This document shows positions 27,126 to 38,266 of a stretch of DNA of 64,000 bases, one piece after another. The DNA is from Leptospira bandrabouensis (GTDB taxonomy: Bacteria; Spirochaetota; Leptospiria; Leptospirales; Leptospiraceae). The number at the start of each line of letters is the position of its first letter. Positions within the stretch are counted from its first letter, which is position 1. The DNA is taken from contig NZ_RQHT01000015.1 of the NCBI RefSeq assembly GCF_004770905.1, positions 235,942 through 299,941 of the forward strand. Reading direction: 5' to 3'. The notes beneath the pieces were generated by a model. The model was not told the origin of the DNA and ran no database searches. It saw nothing but the letters and a program-made list of their open reading frames with translations. A program made the translations under genes and the position numbers.

Positions 27126-28420
27126 TCGTCACTACTTGTAAATAAGGCACCCGATTCATATAAACGTTTAAAAAGTGCGTTTGGCATTTTAGAATTGTTT
27201 GGATCCGCGTATTCCGGTAAAAAACCTTTTACTAAATACATTTCAATATCTGCTTTGTTTTTGATAGAGACAAACCCTCTAGGTTCACATTCAAAGTAAA
27301 ACTTTACCTCTTCAAACACTTGGGAAGAAATATTCACCTCTCCAATTACACCCGAACTTTCCAAACGACTTGCGGTATTGACAGTATCTCCCCAGACATC
27401 ATAAGCAAATTTATCAGTTCCCACAACTCCCGCAACGAGTGGACCACTGTGAATTCCTAAACGGATCTCCCAAAATTCACGGCCATGCAAAGAACGAATT
27501 TCTTTTTGTTCTGCCATATACTGTTGAAACATTAAACCACATAACACTGCATCAACGGAATTTGTTTGGTTTTCTTCCGGTACTCCACCAACTGCCATAT
27601 AGGCGTCACCAATGGTTTTAATTTTCTCTAACTTGTATTCTTTGCATAAACGATCAAATTCACGAAAAATAGTATCCAATTCGCCTACTAATTCTTCTGC
27701 ATTCATCTTTTCAGCAATCTTTGTAAAACCTGCCATATCACAAAACAAAACGGATGTAACTTCGTACCTTTTAGGTATAACACGAGCTTCTCTCTTTAAT
27801 TCTTCCGCAATGGATTCCGGTAGAATATTCAAAAGTAATGTTTCCGATTTTTTTCTTTCTATATTTAAATTTCTACTTAAGATGAAAATCAATATCCCTG
27901 TCAATATTTGAACAAATAAGTAATTACCACCCGCATCTAGGTAACGATCCATTTCATTTGCGTAACCAACAATCCAATCTCTATGAAAGTATTCCGCTAT
28001 ATAGAGAGAGGCCGATACACCGATGTAAATCGAATAAACCACCCAGATGTTGTGATTCCGAATGAGTATCAATGCGATTACAAGAGATGGAATCAAATAA
28101 TAATGGTTACCTCCGACGGAACCACCGTTAAAGAACCACATGGATGCAAGATAAAATAGGATTGTTAAATTGAATGGCCAATACAATGAAAAATAGATAC
28201 TTTTGACTCGACTTAAGTAGTACATGGCAAGCATTAGGAGTCCAGAACCAACATTCAGTGAGATGAGAATTTGGTAGTTTTCTAAATAAAGAACACCAAA
28301 TACACCTAGTAAGTTCAATAACCCATTGATTAGAGATACTGTATTAAACAGTCTATGTTCGAGAGAGTGTTTTTTAGGATCTCCGAGAAAGAGGTATATC
28401 CATTTCATTGTAATTGCCAA
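27122..28420 (-). CDS. Membrane class III adenylate/guanylate cyclase
   Basis: The 432-aa protein has about six N-terminal membrane helices (residues 20-190) and a C-terminal class III cyclase domain (about 225-400). The metal-binding Asp is in VTSVLFCDMAGFTKIAEKMN, followed by KIKTIGDAYMAVGGVPE, RLGIHSGPLVAGVVG and VWGDTVNTASRLES, which carry the second metal Asp and the transition-state Asn/Arg. It probably makes cAMP. A TTG at 28420 has AAGGGG 6 nt upstream; an ATG at 28408 is an alternative. Leptospira genomes carry many such cyclases. Confidence 0.92.
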   Translation of the reverse strand: MAITMKWIYLFLGDPKKHSLEHRLFNTVSLINGLLNLLGVFGVLYLENYQILISLNVGSGLLMLAMYYLSRVKSIYFSLYWPFNLTILFYLASMWFFNGGSVGGNHYYLIPSLVIALILIRNHNIWVVYSIYIGVSASLYIAEYFHRDWIVGYANEMDRYLDAGGNYLFVQILTGILIFILSRNLNIERKKSETLLLNILPESIAEELKREARVIPKRYEVTSVLFCDMAGFTKIAEKMNAEELVGELDTIFREFDRLCKEYKLEKIKTIGDAYMAVGGVPEENQTNSVDAVLCGLMFQQYMAEQKEIRSLHGREFWEIRLGIHSGPLVAGVVGTDKFAYDVWGDTVNTASRLESSGVIGEVNISSQVFEEVKFYFECEPRGFVSIKNKADIEMYLVKGFLPEYADPNNSKMPNALFKRLYESGALFTSSDE

Positions 28421-28652
28421 GTATCCCCTTGGAAACTAACCGGATTCAACCATTTTTCTACCTAAGAAAGGAGGTGAATTGAGTTTCGGAAGAGTTCCAA
28501 AAGGAAAAGAAACACCAAAACGAAAAGTAATATAGCATTCATAAAAATCTGATCATTAAACCACAACAAAACAAGTGTTTGTCTTGCAAGAAACAAAGGT
28601 TCGGTGCATTTGGTTGATTTGTATATCAAATGCCATTCGAATTTATACGGCA

Positions 28653-29402
28653 ATGTTCTTTTTTCTATTTAACTTTAGTCAATGTATAACGACAGAGAAT
28701 TACAAATTGTCAGAGATTTTACCTGCCTATTCGAAATTTGAAGGAAAAAAAATAGATCCCTTAGTGGATAAACCTATAGGAAAACCTTCAAGTCAGTTAC
28801 CTAAATACGATGCCTATTTGGAAAATTCGAAAAGAATCATCGTAAAACTCCGCCTTGCTTCCCGGTTTTTTAAAACTAACCACGAAAAACTAGAACTAAG
28901 CCTAGTAGATAATGCGTTTCTTTATAAGGAGTTTGCAACGGACCTTCCGAATCTAAAAACCGAAATCGATATATTGGTGGAACAAGGTAAAAAATTATCG
29001 ATGGAAGCAAAAGACGATTTTGTTGGTCCCAAAGCCATACGTCTTCCCCATTTACTTTCCGATTTAAGTTCTACCGTCAATGACTTGGGTGGACTGAGTG
29101 GAGAGCTAACCAACCTTTTGAATCATTTAAAATCCTCAGATTCTACCGAATTTGCAAATTTAGAAAATGACAATACGACAGAAAAAATTCCTTCTTTGGA
29201 TGGAAACAATTCCAAACAATCGATGGTAAATTCGAAAGAATATAAATCCCAAAAACTCATATCAAAAAATATAAATGAGAAAGGTTCGGACAACTTAATT
29301 CCGGAATATTCTAATAGTCAAATGACCGAAAATCGAATTTTACCTGGAATTGAAAAACTAACCACCTTTCAAAACTATCTTTCTTCTAGGAAAAAAAATT
29401 GA
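28653..29402 (+). CDS. Lipoprotein of unknown function
   Basis: A ~249-aa protein starting MFFFLFNFSQCITTENYKL: a short signal with lipobox FSQC. The frame is open further upstream to a GTG at 28575, but the ATG at 28653 gives the better signal peptide. The mature part is mostly helical with a hydrophilic, Asn/Ser-rich C-terminal third. The next gene starts at a TTG overlapping its stop (TTGA), so the pair is translationally coupled. No family is recognised. Confidence 0.68.
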   Translation: MFFFLFNFSQCITTENYKLSEILPAYSKFEGKKIDPLVDKPIGKPSSQLPKYDAYLENSKRIIVKLRLASRFFKTNHEKLELSLVDNAFLYKEFATDLPNLKTEIDILVEQGKKLSMEAKDDFVGPKAIRLPHLLSDLSSTVNDLGGLSGELTNLLNHLKSSDSTEFANLENDNTTEKIPSLDGNNSKQSMVNSKEYKSQKLISKNINEKGSDNLIPEYSNSQMTENRILPGIEKLTTFQNYLSSRKKN

Positions 29403-30337
29403 ACTTAAATATCAAACTTTACTTCTCTTTACTATTATTTTTGATCATAACTCTCTCTATCTTTCCTGAAACTGTAATTTTAAAATCAGGAAAATCATTC
29501 AAAGGTAGTGTCATCGATCAAAATATAGATTATTTAAAACTTAAGGATAAGGAAGGAAATGTTTTACAATTTCAAAGGAATGATATCCACAAAGTAACCT
29601 ATAGAGATTTGGACGAAAAAGAAGTTAATAAAATTGTTGATGTCGCAAACCAAAAATCAGAATCCTCGGCTAATGCAAGTGATGAATTAAATGATGATTT
29701 AATCACCGGATTGATGGAACAAAATAAACAAATTATTGCTCTTTCAAACGAAGTGGTAAGTTTAAGCCGAGAACTCGAAAAACAAAATCAAAGAATTGAA
29801 ACGATTGAAAAAACTTTCAAAGTGGCTCCTAAAAGAATCCGTTGGGGAGTTGTAGCAAGGTCTGCCATTTTACCAGGATTAGGGCAATACCATTGGGATG
29901 AACCTATTTGGGGGTCTGTCTACTTAACCACTTTTTTAGGTGCATTAGTACATTATAATAATTCATTAAATAACTTCCAAAAAGCAAAATCGGATTATCA
30001 AAATGATTTCCGTTCACTAATGATTTTAAACACTGGTAATGCCGGCATTGTTTTTAATTTTCTTGATAAAAACAATTTATCATCGGAATATAAAAAAACT
30101 GCAAAATCACTTAACACAGCAGCTGATGTTTTAGTCGGAGTATTTCTGATTAATTTAATTGATTCCTTGTTATACCGGGCAGATAAAGATCCGGTTCTTA
30201 CCTCAGATGGTAAAAAAACTGGATTAAATTTGAAAGCGGAAGTTTACCAAATGGATCCATTTGCATTGTCTTCTAAACCACAAAACATCTCATCAGGAAA
30301 TGTAGAATATAAAATTGGCTATACATGGGTATTTTAA
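29399..30337 (+). CDS. Membrane protein with a coiled coil and DUF5683-like region
   Basis: The 312-aa protein has a signal sequence, then a small beta-rich domain (VILKSGKSFKGSVIDQNIDY, LQFQRNDIHKVTYRD, about 27-75), a coiled coil at about 105-140 (LSNEVVSLSRELEKQNQRIE), and a segment resembling DUF5683 (ARSAILPGLGQYHWDEPIWG, about 158-180) with two membrane helices. The order suggests an envelope-anchored structural protein. It starts at TTG 29399, overlapping the preceding lipoprotein gene, and is followed after 1 bp by another lipoprotein gene. Confidence 0.75.
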   Translation: MNLNIKLYFSLLLFLIITLSIFPETVILKSGKSFKGSVIDQNIDYLKLKDKEGNVLQFQRNDIHKVTYRDLDEKEVNKIVDVANQKSESSANASDELNDDLITGLMEQNKQIIALSNEVVSLSRELEKQNQRIETIEKTFKVAPKRIRWGVVARSAILPGLGQYHWDEPIWGSVYLTTFLGALVHYNNSLNNFQKAKSDYQNDFRSLMILNTGNAGIVFNFLDKNNLSSEYKKTAKSLNTAADVLVGVFLINLIDSLLYRADKDPVLTSDGKKTGLNLKAEVYQMDPFALSSKPQNISSGNVEYKIGYTWVF

Positions 30338-30338
30338 A

Positions 30339-31352
30339 ATGAAATTTCTTAACTCTATTTTCAAACATAAACTTACATTCAGTTTTTATTTAGTCTGTAT
30401 GCTTTTTTCGCAGAACTGCAGAGTTGATGAAAAACCAAATGGAAGTTTACTCGACCAAGGGACTCCAGAAGGTTTTTTTATCACCAGTGCCTTATTTGAA
30501 ATAATAAGAAAAGGACCTACGAGAAGTTGGACCAGTTTTTCCACACCCTTTACAAGCACCAATCCGTCGGATTTACTTTCACTTGATCGAAAAAACCAAA
30601 CAACCTATGCACTCTATGTTAATTCCTTTAACAATACTTCCATTGTTTATTCAAGCAACGATGGAACCAATTTCTCACAGTTAGGTGTAACGGTAAATAC
30701 AGCAAACACCAATGTTTTTTCAGTATTTAACACAAGAATACAATTGTCTGACAACTACTCCAACAATTCTGGTGGTATATGGAATTCTAATACCACGATC
30801 AGTGGATTTTGTATGGTGAAAGATTCAGATACAAGTGCCTATGTTTTGGGAAATGGGTTCGTAAACAAAACAGTCGATGAAGGTGCAAATTTTACCTTAG
30901 TTACAGGTAGCCCTGGTTTTCCTTCTAGGTCCTCTGGACTCTGTACTTATAAAAATGGAAAGATCTTCTTATTCGGTGGTCAAAGTTCCGATTCGAATTT
31001 TTTTGATCTTTGGGAATCTACTGACGGTAACAACTGGACTCAAATTTCGTCTGCGGTGAAACCGGAAGGAAACAGTGGTTTTAATCGCCCCTGTGACTAT
31101 TTTAGTAACGCAAAAATCATGGGATTTGCCTACTCAGAAGAAACAGAATACAAATACCACGTGATAGGAAATAACTTAGCCCTCTTACAAAGTAAAGATG
31201 GAAAAAGTTGGCAGTGTACTAACCCAAGTTATAATGCTTATTATTCGGGAACTAATACAATTTCCAATAGAGCTGTCCTAGTAGGTAAAAGATTGTTTAT
31301 ATATGGAACATCTAGTTATAATTCTCAAAATGCCTATACTGATTTAGAATGA
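30339..31352 (+). CDS. Lipoprotein with repeated beta-propeller-like strands, possibly truncated
   Basis: About 337 aa from ATG 30339, with signal peptide and lipobox LFSQNC. The body has repeated sialidase/propeller-like units (IVYSSNDGTNFSQLG, KTVDEGANFTLVTGS, LWESTDGNNWTQISS, LLQSKDGKSWQCTN). The coding frame stops at 31352, but another frame opens at once (31349-31462) and encodes NSLGFAGESLSLSEDLSYF, which looks like a natural continuation. A one-base deletion near 31343-31352 may have removed the C-terminus. Confidence 0.75.
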   Translation: MKFLNSIFKHKLTFSFYLVCMLFSQNCRVDEKPNGSLLDQGTPEGFFITSALFEIIRKGPTRSWTSFSTPFTSTNPSDLLSLDRKNQTTYALYVNSFNNTSIVYSSNDGTNFSQLGVTVNTANTNVFSVFNTRIQLSDNYSNNSGGIWNSNTTISGFCMVKDSDTSAYVLGNGFVNKTVDEGANFTLVTGSPGFPSRSSGLCTYKNGKIFLFGGQSSDSNFFDLWESTDGNNWTQISSAVKPEGNSGFNRPCDYFSNAKIMGFAYSEETEYKYHVIGNNLALLQSKDGKSWQCTNPSYNAYYSGTNTISNRAVLVGKRLFIYGTSSYNSQNAYTDLE

Positions 31353-31458
31353 AATTTATAGAAAAAAGTAATTCACTTGGATTTGCAGGTGAATCACTTT
31401 CTTTATCAGAAGACCTCTCCTACTTTTGTTTCAGCCAAGAGAGATCTAAAATAAAAAA

Positions 31459-32313
31459 CTAAAAACCGATAGGATTCACTTCCTCTAATTTACACTCGTT
31501 TCCTTGTAGGGCAGCGATACTGTTACCATCAATTCCAGAAGAAATGACAGACATAGGTTTATTACAATACGAAACCTCTTTCAAATTATCGAAAGTAGAA
31601 CTTAATGTGGCAGTTTGAAGCAAAGAAATATTTGTTAGACCTTCTTTACATTTATCTAAAGATTCCTTTGTATAATATTTATCATCCTCAATACCAGAAA
31701 CTGAATTTAATATTTCAGGTGCTAGTGCTAAAGACAAAAATGAATTAGTACTAGAGGAGGGAATACTAGTGGCAGTTGCTGACGGTTGGATTCTGATATA
31801 GGCTGCAGTAGTACATTTGACCGCAAGACAATTGGATGCAGAAATTGTCGTAGTAGCTGTCGTTAAAGTCTGGACTGCAGAAATCACACCTGCACAAGCA
31901 CCCGCACTTGACACATAAGTACAAGAGGCAGTAGAACTCGTATTTGCAGTCTGCAACACTTTAACTATGTAAGCAGAACTTGATGCAGAGGCATTCGATC
32001 TAAAATATAATGTACCACCCGCTTTGGCATCTAAATCAACATATTTATTAGCTGCAGGCAAAGTAAAATTTGCTGCAGTTGAATCACTTGCAGAACCTAA
32101 ATTGGCATTTGATTCGGTAGGACATATAAAATTTGTGTTGGAACTGGATGAACTTGCCGTGGAAAGAAGGAGAGGAAAGGATAATAATCCTAAATTGCTA
32201 TTTAAATCCTTAATTTGTTTTTTTGCATCTTTTCCTTTTACTCCTGAAGGGGAATAAATATTGGAACAATGAACGGAAAATAGAACCATTATTAGAAACA
32301 GTATTTTTTTCAT
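31459..32313 (-). CDS. Ser/Thr/Ala-rich lipoprotein
   Basis: A ~284-aa protein starting MKKILFLIMVLFSVHCSN: lipoprotein signal with Cys about residue 16. AAAGG precedes the ATG at 32313; the longer frame to 32337 lacks such a site. The mature protein is low-complexity, rich in Ser, Thr, Ala and Asn, with several Cys residues, typical of a surface-exposed spirochaete lipoprotein. No known domain is seen. Codon use is not obviously different from neighbours. Confidence 0.75.
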   Translation of the reverse strand: MKKILFLIMVLFSVHCSNIYSPSGVKGKDAKKQIKDLNSNLGLLSFPLLLSTASSSSSNTNFICPTESNANLGSASDSTAANFTLPAANKYVDLDAKAGGTLYFRSNASASSSAYIVKVLQTANTSSTASCTYVSSAGACAGVISAVQTLTTATTTISASNCLAVKCTTAAYIRIQPSATATSIPSSSTNSFLSLALAPEILNSVSGIEDDKYYTKESLDKCKEGLTNISLLQTATLSSTFDNLKEVSYCNKPMSVISSGIDGNSIAALQGNECKLEEVNPIGF

Positions 32314-32440
32314 ATAACCTTTGCTTATTGATAACACAAACTATGAATTTGCGAATACATTTTTTGTCAATTAATTCTTGTTAAATTACACTTCAAACTT
32401 ACATCAGAATGGAATATTAAAGTTTTTAATGAGAGGGAAA

Positions 32441-32480
32441 AGAAAAAAGCCCCTTCCCGAAGTTTTCTTCGAAAAGAGGC
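32441..32480 (-). terminator. Rho-independent terminator after the downstream flagellin gene
   Basis: On the minus strand GCCTCTTTTCGAAG pairs imperfectly with CTTCGGGAAGGGGC and is followed by TTTTTT. It lies about 35 bp past the stop codon at 32515. A second short hairpin (AAGGCAA/TTGCCTT, near 32490) sits between them. Confidence 0.8.
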
Positions 32481-32514
32481 AACCGTCTTAAGGCAACTCT
32501 TGCCTTACTACAAC

Positions 32515-33363
32515 TTAAGCGTTATTCAAAAGTCGTAATACAGAATTTGGCCGAAGACTGGCTTGCGCTAACATTGCCGTACCGCTTTGCACGAGAATTT
32601 GTTTCGTCGTGAGCGCTACCATTTCTTCCGCCATATCTGCGTCCCTAATCCTTGATTCGGATGCTTGCATATTTTCGTATGCACCCATGAGGCCTTTAGC
32701 AGTACTTTCGAGCCTATTTTGATAAGCTCCCATATCTGCTCTCTGCTTCATGATCTTGTTCAAGGCGAAGTCCGCTTTAGCAATCGCTTCATCTGCTTTT
32801 CCAGGTGTAGAGAGTGCAATTTTATTTGCCCCTTCTGACATCTTTAGAGCTTTCGAAGTCATAGTTCCAATGTAGAAACGCTCTCTTTGCTTTGCGTTTG
32901 CTCCCATGTGAAACCACATCGATGCCTTCGTTGACTTTCGAGCGAAGTCTCCTTCAAACAGTTTCATTTTATTGAACTCTGCTTGGGAAGCAATTCGATC
33001 GATCTCATCCACCAGCGCAGATACTTCTACCTGCACGAGCTGCCTGTCCTCCGGTGTGTAGATTCCGTTCGAAGTCTGGATCGCTAGGGTGCGGATTCGT
33101 TGGATGATTTCAGCCGACTGGTCAAGGTAACCCTCTGCAGTCTGGATGAAACTCAGTCCATCTTCCGTATTCCTTTCGGCCTGACGTAAACCACGAATTT
33201 GTGTTCGTAGTTTTTCCGAAACAGCAAGACCAGAAGCATCATCACCGGCAAGGTTAATCCTTTGCCCAGTGGAGAGGTTCCTCATGGTCTTATCTACATC
33301 CCATTGTGTAAACTTGAGAGCACGATGTGATTGGATCGCACTCATGTTGTGATTGATAATCAT
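32515..33363 (-). CDS. flaB: FlaB-type flagellin (periplasmic flagellum core)
   Basis: The 282-aa protein has the conserved flagellin N-terminal D0/D1 ([64 protein letters not shown]) and C-terminal D1/D0 ([31 protein letters not shown]), with only a short central region and no D2/D3, as in spirochaete FlaB. It has no signal peptide, consistent with export through the flagellar apparatus. AAGGAG precedes the ATG. It lies 174 bp downstream of a second flaB on the same strand and ends in a terminator. Confidence 0.97.
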   Translation of the reverse strand: MIINHNMSAIQSHRALKFTQWDVDKTMRNLSTGQRINLAGDDASGLAVSEKLRTQIRGLRQAERNTEDGLSFIQTAEGYLDQSAEIIQRIRTLAIQTSNGIYTPEDRQLVQVEVSALVDEIDRIASQAEFNKMKLFEGDFARKSTKASMWFHMGANAKQRERFYIGTMTSKALKMSEGANKIALSTPGKADEAIAKADFALNKIMKQRADMGAYQNRLESTAKGLMGAYENMQASESRIRDADMAEEMVALTTKQILVQSGTAMLAQASLRPNSVLRLLNNA

Positions 33364-33537
33364 TGGCCTACACTCCTTTGTGTATTACCAAGAACGATAT
33401 ATATTGCGTTCTTAGCCGGACAATCCCTGTCCGGTGTCAAGGATGAGCTTTCATTTTGCCACCTGGCAGGGGAAAGCCGGCTGATTATCTAATTACAACT
33501 CGTCAGTTACACTAACCACTCACTCCGTTAACTAATG

Positions 33538-34769
<1,232 letters not shown>

Positions 34770-35597
34770 TTAAGGTCGGCTCACTTGCGAAGACAAGGAT
34801 TCCCAGTGGTAAACAGGACTTGCTTCTCCAGAAAAATGGTGTTCGATTGATTTTATGTTTTTAAAGTTTTCAAAGAGGCTTGCATTTAACGCACGTATGG
34901 TGGATTCCATTGCTAGAATTTTACGTTTGTTAGTGACTTCTTCTGGTTCTTTGGGACCAGTTTCCGTACCACCTGAATAATAGGTGATAGTGTCCACTGG
35001 TGCGTTCGGATTTTCCTCTTCTGAATCGCTAGTTTCCTCAGATTTTGTGCGAGGGAGTCTATATTTCTCCATTACGTCTTGTAGAATTTGTACATTCCAA
35101 TCAATCACAAGTTTCGAATCTTTTTCCAAAAACCAGGACTGCTTTAGAGCATATCGAATGTCCAAAAGTTTTTTAGGAGAAAAAAGTTTTCCATCTTTTG
35201 CCAAAGCTTCCACTGAATCAAAGTAAGGTGGTGAACCCACTTCACCTACGATTTGATAGATAAAATCCCCTGTTTCTTCCTGTTTTAAAACTTTTCTGTG
35301 GATGGGGATTTGTTCCCCTTCTCCATTGGATATGTAAATCACAATAGGTTCTCTATGGTCAAGGGAGGGATAAGAATAGAGTTGGAAAGGAACAAGTAAC
35401 CTGAATGGATTTTGTTCTGCTAAAATAAAAAAACTAAAAAAGATCAGAAGAGAAAACCAAGAGGCAAACAAAAAAATAAAATCTCGAGTGAGTTTCGTTT
35501 CCCCCGTTCCGATTTTGTAAAATCGAATGACGAGTATTTTTACCGTTTGGCTTAGCGAAAGTAGATAATCCTTAATCTTTTGAAGATGCGTATTCAT
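34770..35597 (-). CDS. Membrane-anchored protein, possibly GerMN-like
   Basis: A 275-aa protein starting MNTHLQKIKDYLLSLSQ with one transmembrane helix at about 41-60 and an extracytoplasmic domain of about 200 aa. AAAGGA precedes this ATG; the open frame extends to 35624. The IVIYISNGEGEQIPIHRKVL and YALKQSWFLEKDSKLVIDWN segments are loosely similar to GerMN/sporulation-type domains that often accompany amidases, but this is tentative. It overlaps the end of the amidase gene by 26 nt, so a joint role in peptidoglycan is reasonable. Confidence 0.72.
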   Translation of the reverse strand: MNTHLQKIKDYLLSLSQTVKILVIRFYKIGTGETKLTRDFIFLFASWFSLLIFFSFFILAEQNPFRLLVPFQLYSYPSLDHREPIVIYISNGEGEQIPIHRKVLKQEETGDFIYQIVGEVGSPPYFDSVEALAKDGKLFSPKKLLDIRYALKQSWFLEKDSKLVIDWNVQILQDVMEKYRLPRTKSEETSDSEEENPNAPVDTITYYSGGTETGPKEPEEVTNKRKILAMESTIRALNASLFENFKNIKSIEHHFSGEASPVYHWESLSSQVSRP

Positions 35598-36684
35598 GAA
35601 TTCCTTTGATGACACTGCGTGCAATTTTCTTTTGGTAGGTTTTATCCCGTAATTTCCTACTCTCTTCAGGGTTTGTCAGATACCCCATTTCCACAAGTAC
35701 CGCAGGCATAAGGCTTCCTCGCAAGACGGAAAAATCTGCCTTTTTCACACCTCGGGACGGAATCTCTGGGCTTAAGGCCCTTTCATATTGTTCTGCAACG
35801 GCAGTTGCCAATTTCTTTGACCGCCTTTGGGTGACACTAGACAACATCTGGGATTGGATCTGGGAGACAACTGGGTTCTTATGTTTACCCACATACCGAT
35901 TTTCCAATAGGGCCGTTTCACGGGCCGCTTCGGTACTTGGACTTTGGGAAAGATAATAGACTTCAAATCCAGCTGCCTTATCCGAAAGGGAGGCATTACA
36001 ATGGAAACTGATAAAAACCACATCCCTTGTATCTTGCAAAACTTGATTGGCAAGCTTCGAACGATCTTCGAGCTCCACAAAACTATCATTTTTACGAACC
36101 ATCTGCACCCGAATTTCTGGGTAATATTTTCGTAAGTACAAATAAGTGTAACGGGCTACACCAAGGCTTACATCCTTTTCAAAGTATCCTGTAGGATCCG
36201 AAGTGCCCGGGTCTTTTCCTCCGTGTCCTGCATCAATCACAATGGCTTTTACATTTAGGTTTCGTTTGGGGACTGGTTCTTTGGGGATAAGAACCCAAAG
36301 TTCCGTTTCTTTGAATTGGTAACGAACATCATAGGAGATTAAGTTCAGTAAAACGGCTTCCACTAGATCCAAAGGAAGAAACACATCGTCTTCTTTTTTC
36401 AAAATGGCTTTCGGGATTTTGTAAATTTTTCCATCCAGAGTATAAAAACTGGACCCTAGTCGAAATTGTAAATTGCCTTGGGGAGTGTAAATCGAACCAA
36501 CTCTTGTGAATTTTTTTAGTTTGGTGGAGAGTTCTGGCAGAATCGATTTTAAATCTGAAAATGCCACGTAGTTTCCTTTCCCATAGAGCGGAAGTTTGGC
36601 GACCTCAGCTCCTAGGAAACTCGGGAAAATACAAAAACAAAAGAGAACTAATCTTTTTTGAAGATAGAAAGAATTCGCTGCCAA
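35572..36684 (-). CDS. N-acetylmuramoyl-L-alanine amidase (Amidase_3)
   Basis: This 370-aa exported protein has a signal peptide, an N-terminal beta domain (about 30-140, AMIN- or copper-amine-oxidase-N-like) and a C-terminal Amidase_3 domain (about 148-365). Zinc ligands are visible in IVIDAGHGGKDPGTSDP (His), the Glu in YFEKDVSLGVA and His in FISFHCNAS; VLVEMGYLTNPEE carries the catalytic Glu. It cleaves the bond between muramic acid and the stem peptide, for cell separation. The start appears to be a TTG at 36684 inside the end of the helicase gene. Confidence 0.9.
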   Translation of the reverse strand: MAANSFYLQKRLVLFCFCIFPSFLGAEVAKLPLYGKGNYVAFSDLKSILPELSTKLKKFTRVGSIYTPQGNLQFRLGSSFYTLDGKIYKIPKAILKKEDDVFLPLDLVEAVLLNLISYDVRYQFKETELWVLIPKEPVPKRNLNVKAIVIDAGHGGKDPGTSDPTGYFEKDVSLGVARYTYLYLRKYYPEIRVQMVRKNDSFVELEDRSKLANQVLQDTRDVVFISFHCNASLSDKAAGFEVYYLSQSPSTEAARETALLENRYVGKHKNPVVSQIQSQMLSSVTQRRSKKLATAVAEQYERALSPEIPSRGVKKADFSVLRGSLMPAVLVEMGYLTNPEESRKLRDKTYQKKIARSVIKGIHEYASSKD

Positions 36685-38258
36685 ATCGATTGTTTCTGTT
36701 TTTTAGATTTTTTCACTTCGTTGATATCGAAGAGATTTCTTCTTGGATCATTCTTTTGGTAAGATTTCCCTGACTGGTTTTTCTTATGTTGGCCTTTGCC
36801 TTTTCCATCCTTAGGATGATGGCCATGTTTGAATTCATGGTGGGTCATTTTGGCCGGGTGTTTATGATCACCTTCTCCCTCATGTTGGTGCGGGTGTGAC
36901 ATCTTTGCTGGCGGGTGGTGTTTTTCCCCTTTTCCTTTCCCACGTCCACGGTCTCCCGAACGGTTCCCGTTTCTGTCACCTGACCTGTGTTCTCCGCCTC
37001 TCTGCTCTCCCCCATGTCTTGGTTTTCCACCACGACCGCCGCGTTCTCCCCTTTCCCGGTCTTGGTATTTTTTTTCACCAGGAATGGATTCATCGGCAAA
37101 TACAGGAGTGAACTCTCCCTTCGGAAATTCCAAATACTCTTCCCGGATTTCTCCCATGGGAATTTTGGAATTTAGGTAACGTTCAATTCGTTCGAGTTCG
37201 GTATAATCTGTTTCAGAACAAAATCCAATCGACATTCCCTTTCTTCCCGCACGGGCAGTACGTCCAATACGATGCACATAGTTTTCTGCATCTTGTGGTA
37301 GATCATAATTATAAACCACATCGATATTTTCGATATCGATCCCGCGAGAAGCAACATCAGTGGCAATCAGGTATTTGTATTTTCCCGCTTTGAAATCACG
37401 TAACAAACGAATCCGTTTTTTTTGGTCGAGTTCCGAAGAAAGTCCTGTTGCCGTAATTCCAAACTTTCTAAGTACAGAAACAATCTTTGGGATGTTCATT
37501 TTGTAGTTAGTAAAAATGATGCCCAGGCCTTCGATCTCATTATGCAAAAGTGAATTCACAAGGTAAGGGAGTTTTTCTTCCCTTCCTAAATGGAGTAAGT
37601 TTTGGTCGATTCTTTCGGTGATGACTTTTTCTGGATTGATATGGACTTCAATTGGATCGTTCAAATACTTACTCGCAAGACGAACCACTTCGTAGCTGAG
37701 AGTTGCACTAAAAAGAAGAGACTGTTTTCTGTTTTTACATTTGTGAAAGATGTATTTGAGATCTTGGACAAATCCCATATCGAACATTCTGTCCGCTTCA
37801 TCCAAAATCACCACTTTGATATTTTCCAAAGAGAGGCCGTGATTTTTGACAAAGTCAATGAGTCGTCCAGGAGTTGCGACAATCAGACAAGCCTTATTTC
37901 CTAACGCCTGTTCTTGGGACTTATAATCGGTTCCCCCGATGATGGTAGCCACTCCGAGGTCCGTGAACTCTAAAAGTTTTTTTGCTTCTTCGGCAATTTG
38001 GATGGTGAGTTCTCTTGTAGGTGCAAGGACTAGGGCATAAGGGAGAGCCTCCTCTTCTTCGGCAGATAAAAGCCTGTGGAGAGTGGGCAGTAAAAAAGCC
38101 ATAGTCTTTCCAGTACCTGTTTGTGCAAGGCCTGTGAGGTCGTTTCCTTCCATCGCGAATGGAATGGACTTGGCTTGGATGGGGGTGAGTTCTGTGTAGC
38201 CGATTTTATCTAGGGCTTTAGAGAGTGACTCGTGAAAGGGTAATTCGTTAAATTTCAT
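36648..38258 (-). CDS. DEAD-box RNA helicase with a His-rich tail
   Basis: The 536-aa protein has both RecA-like domains: Q motif (ELTPIQAKSIPFAM), motif I AQTGTGKT, Ia PTRELTIQI, II DEAD, III SAT, V ATDVASRGIDI, VI HRIGRTARAGRKG. It resembles RhlE/CsdA-type helicases that remodel rRNA or mRNA. The ~150-residue tail is unusual: an Arg/Gly-rich stretch, then a His-rich stretch with two PAKM repeats (HHPPAKMSHPHQHEGEGDHK), then a Lys-rich end. RG regions bind RNA; the His clusters could bind metal. Confidence 0.93.
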   Translation of the reverse strand: MKFNELPFHESLSKALDKIGYTELTPIQAKSIPFAMEGNDLTGLAQTGTGKTMAFLLPTLHRLLSAEEEEALPYALVLAPTRELTIQIAEEAKKLLEFTDLGVATIIGGTDYKSQEQALGNKACLIVATPGRLIDFVKNHGLSLENIKVVILDEADRMFDMGFVQDLKYIFHKCKNRKQSLLFSATLSYEVVRLASKYLNDPIEVHINPEKVITERIDQNLLHLGREEKLPYLVNSLLHNEIEGLGIIFTNYKMNIPKIVSVLRKFGITATGLSSELDQKKRIRLLRDFKAGKYKYLIATDVASRGIDIENIDVVYNYDLPQDAENYVHRIGRTARAGRKGMSIGFCSETDYTELERIERYLNSKIPMGEIREEYLEFPKGEFTPVFADESIPGEKKYQDRERGERGGRGGKPRHGGEQRGGEHRSGDRNGNRSGDRGRGKGKGEKHHPPAKMSHPHQHEGEGDHKHPAKMTHHEFKHGHHPKDGKGKGQHKKNQSGKSYQKNDPRRNLFDINEVKKSKKQKQSIWQRILSIFKKD

Positions 38259-38266
38259 AATGGATT

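Noticed and set aside
28462..28653. Minus-strand frame with a hydrophobic 26-residue end (MNAILLFVLVFLFLLEL)
   Set aside because: Resembles a tiny membrane peptide, but no ribosome binding site and it overlaps the start of the plus-strand lipoprotein gene.
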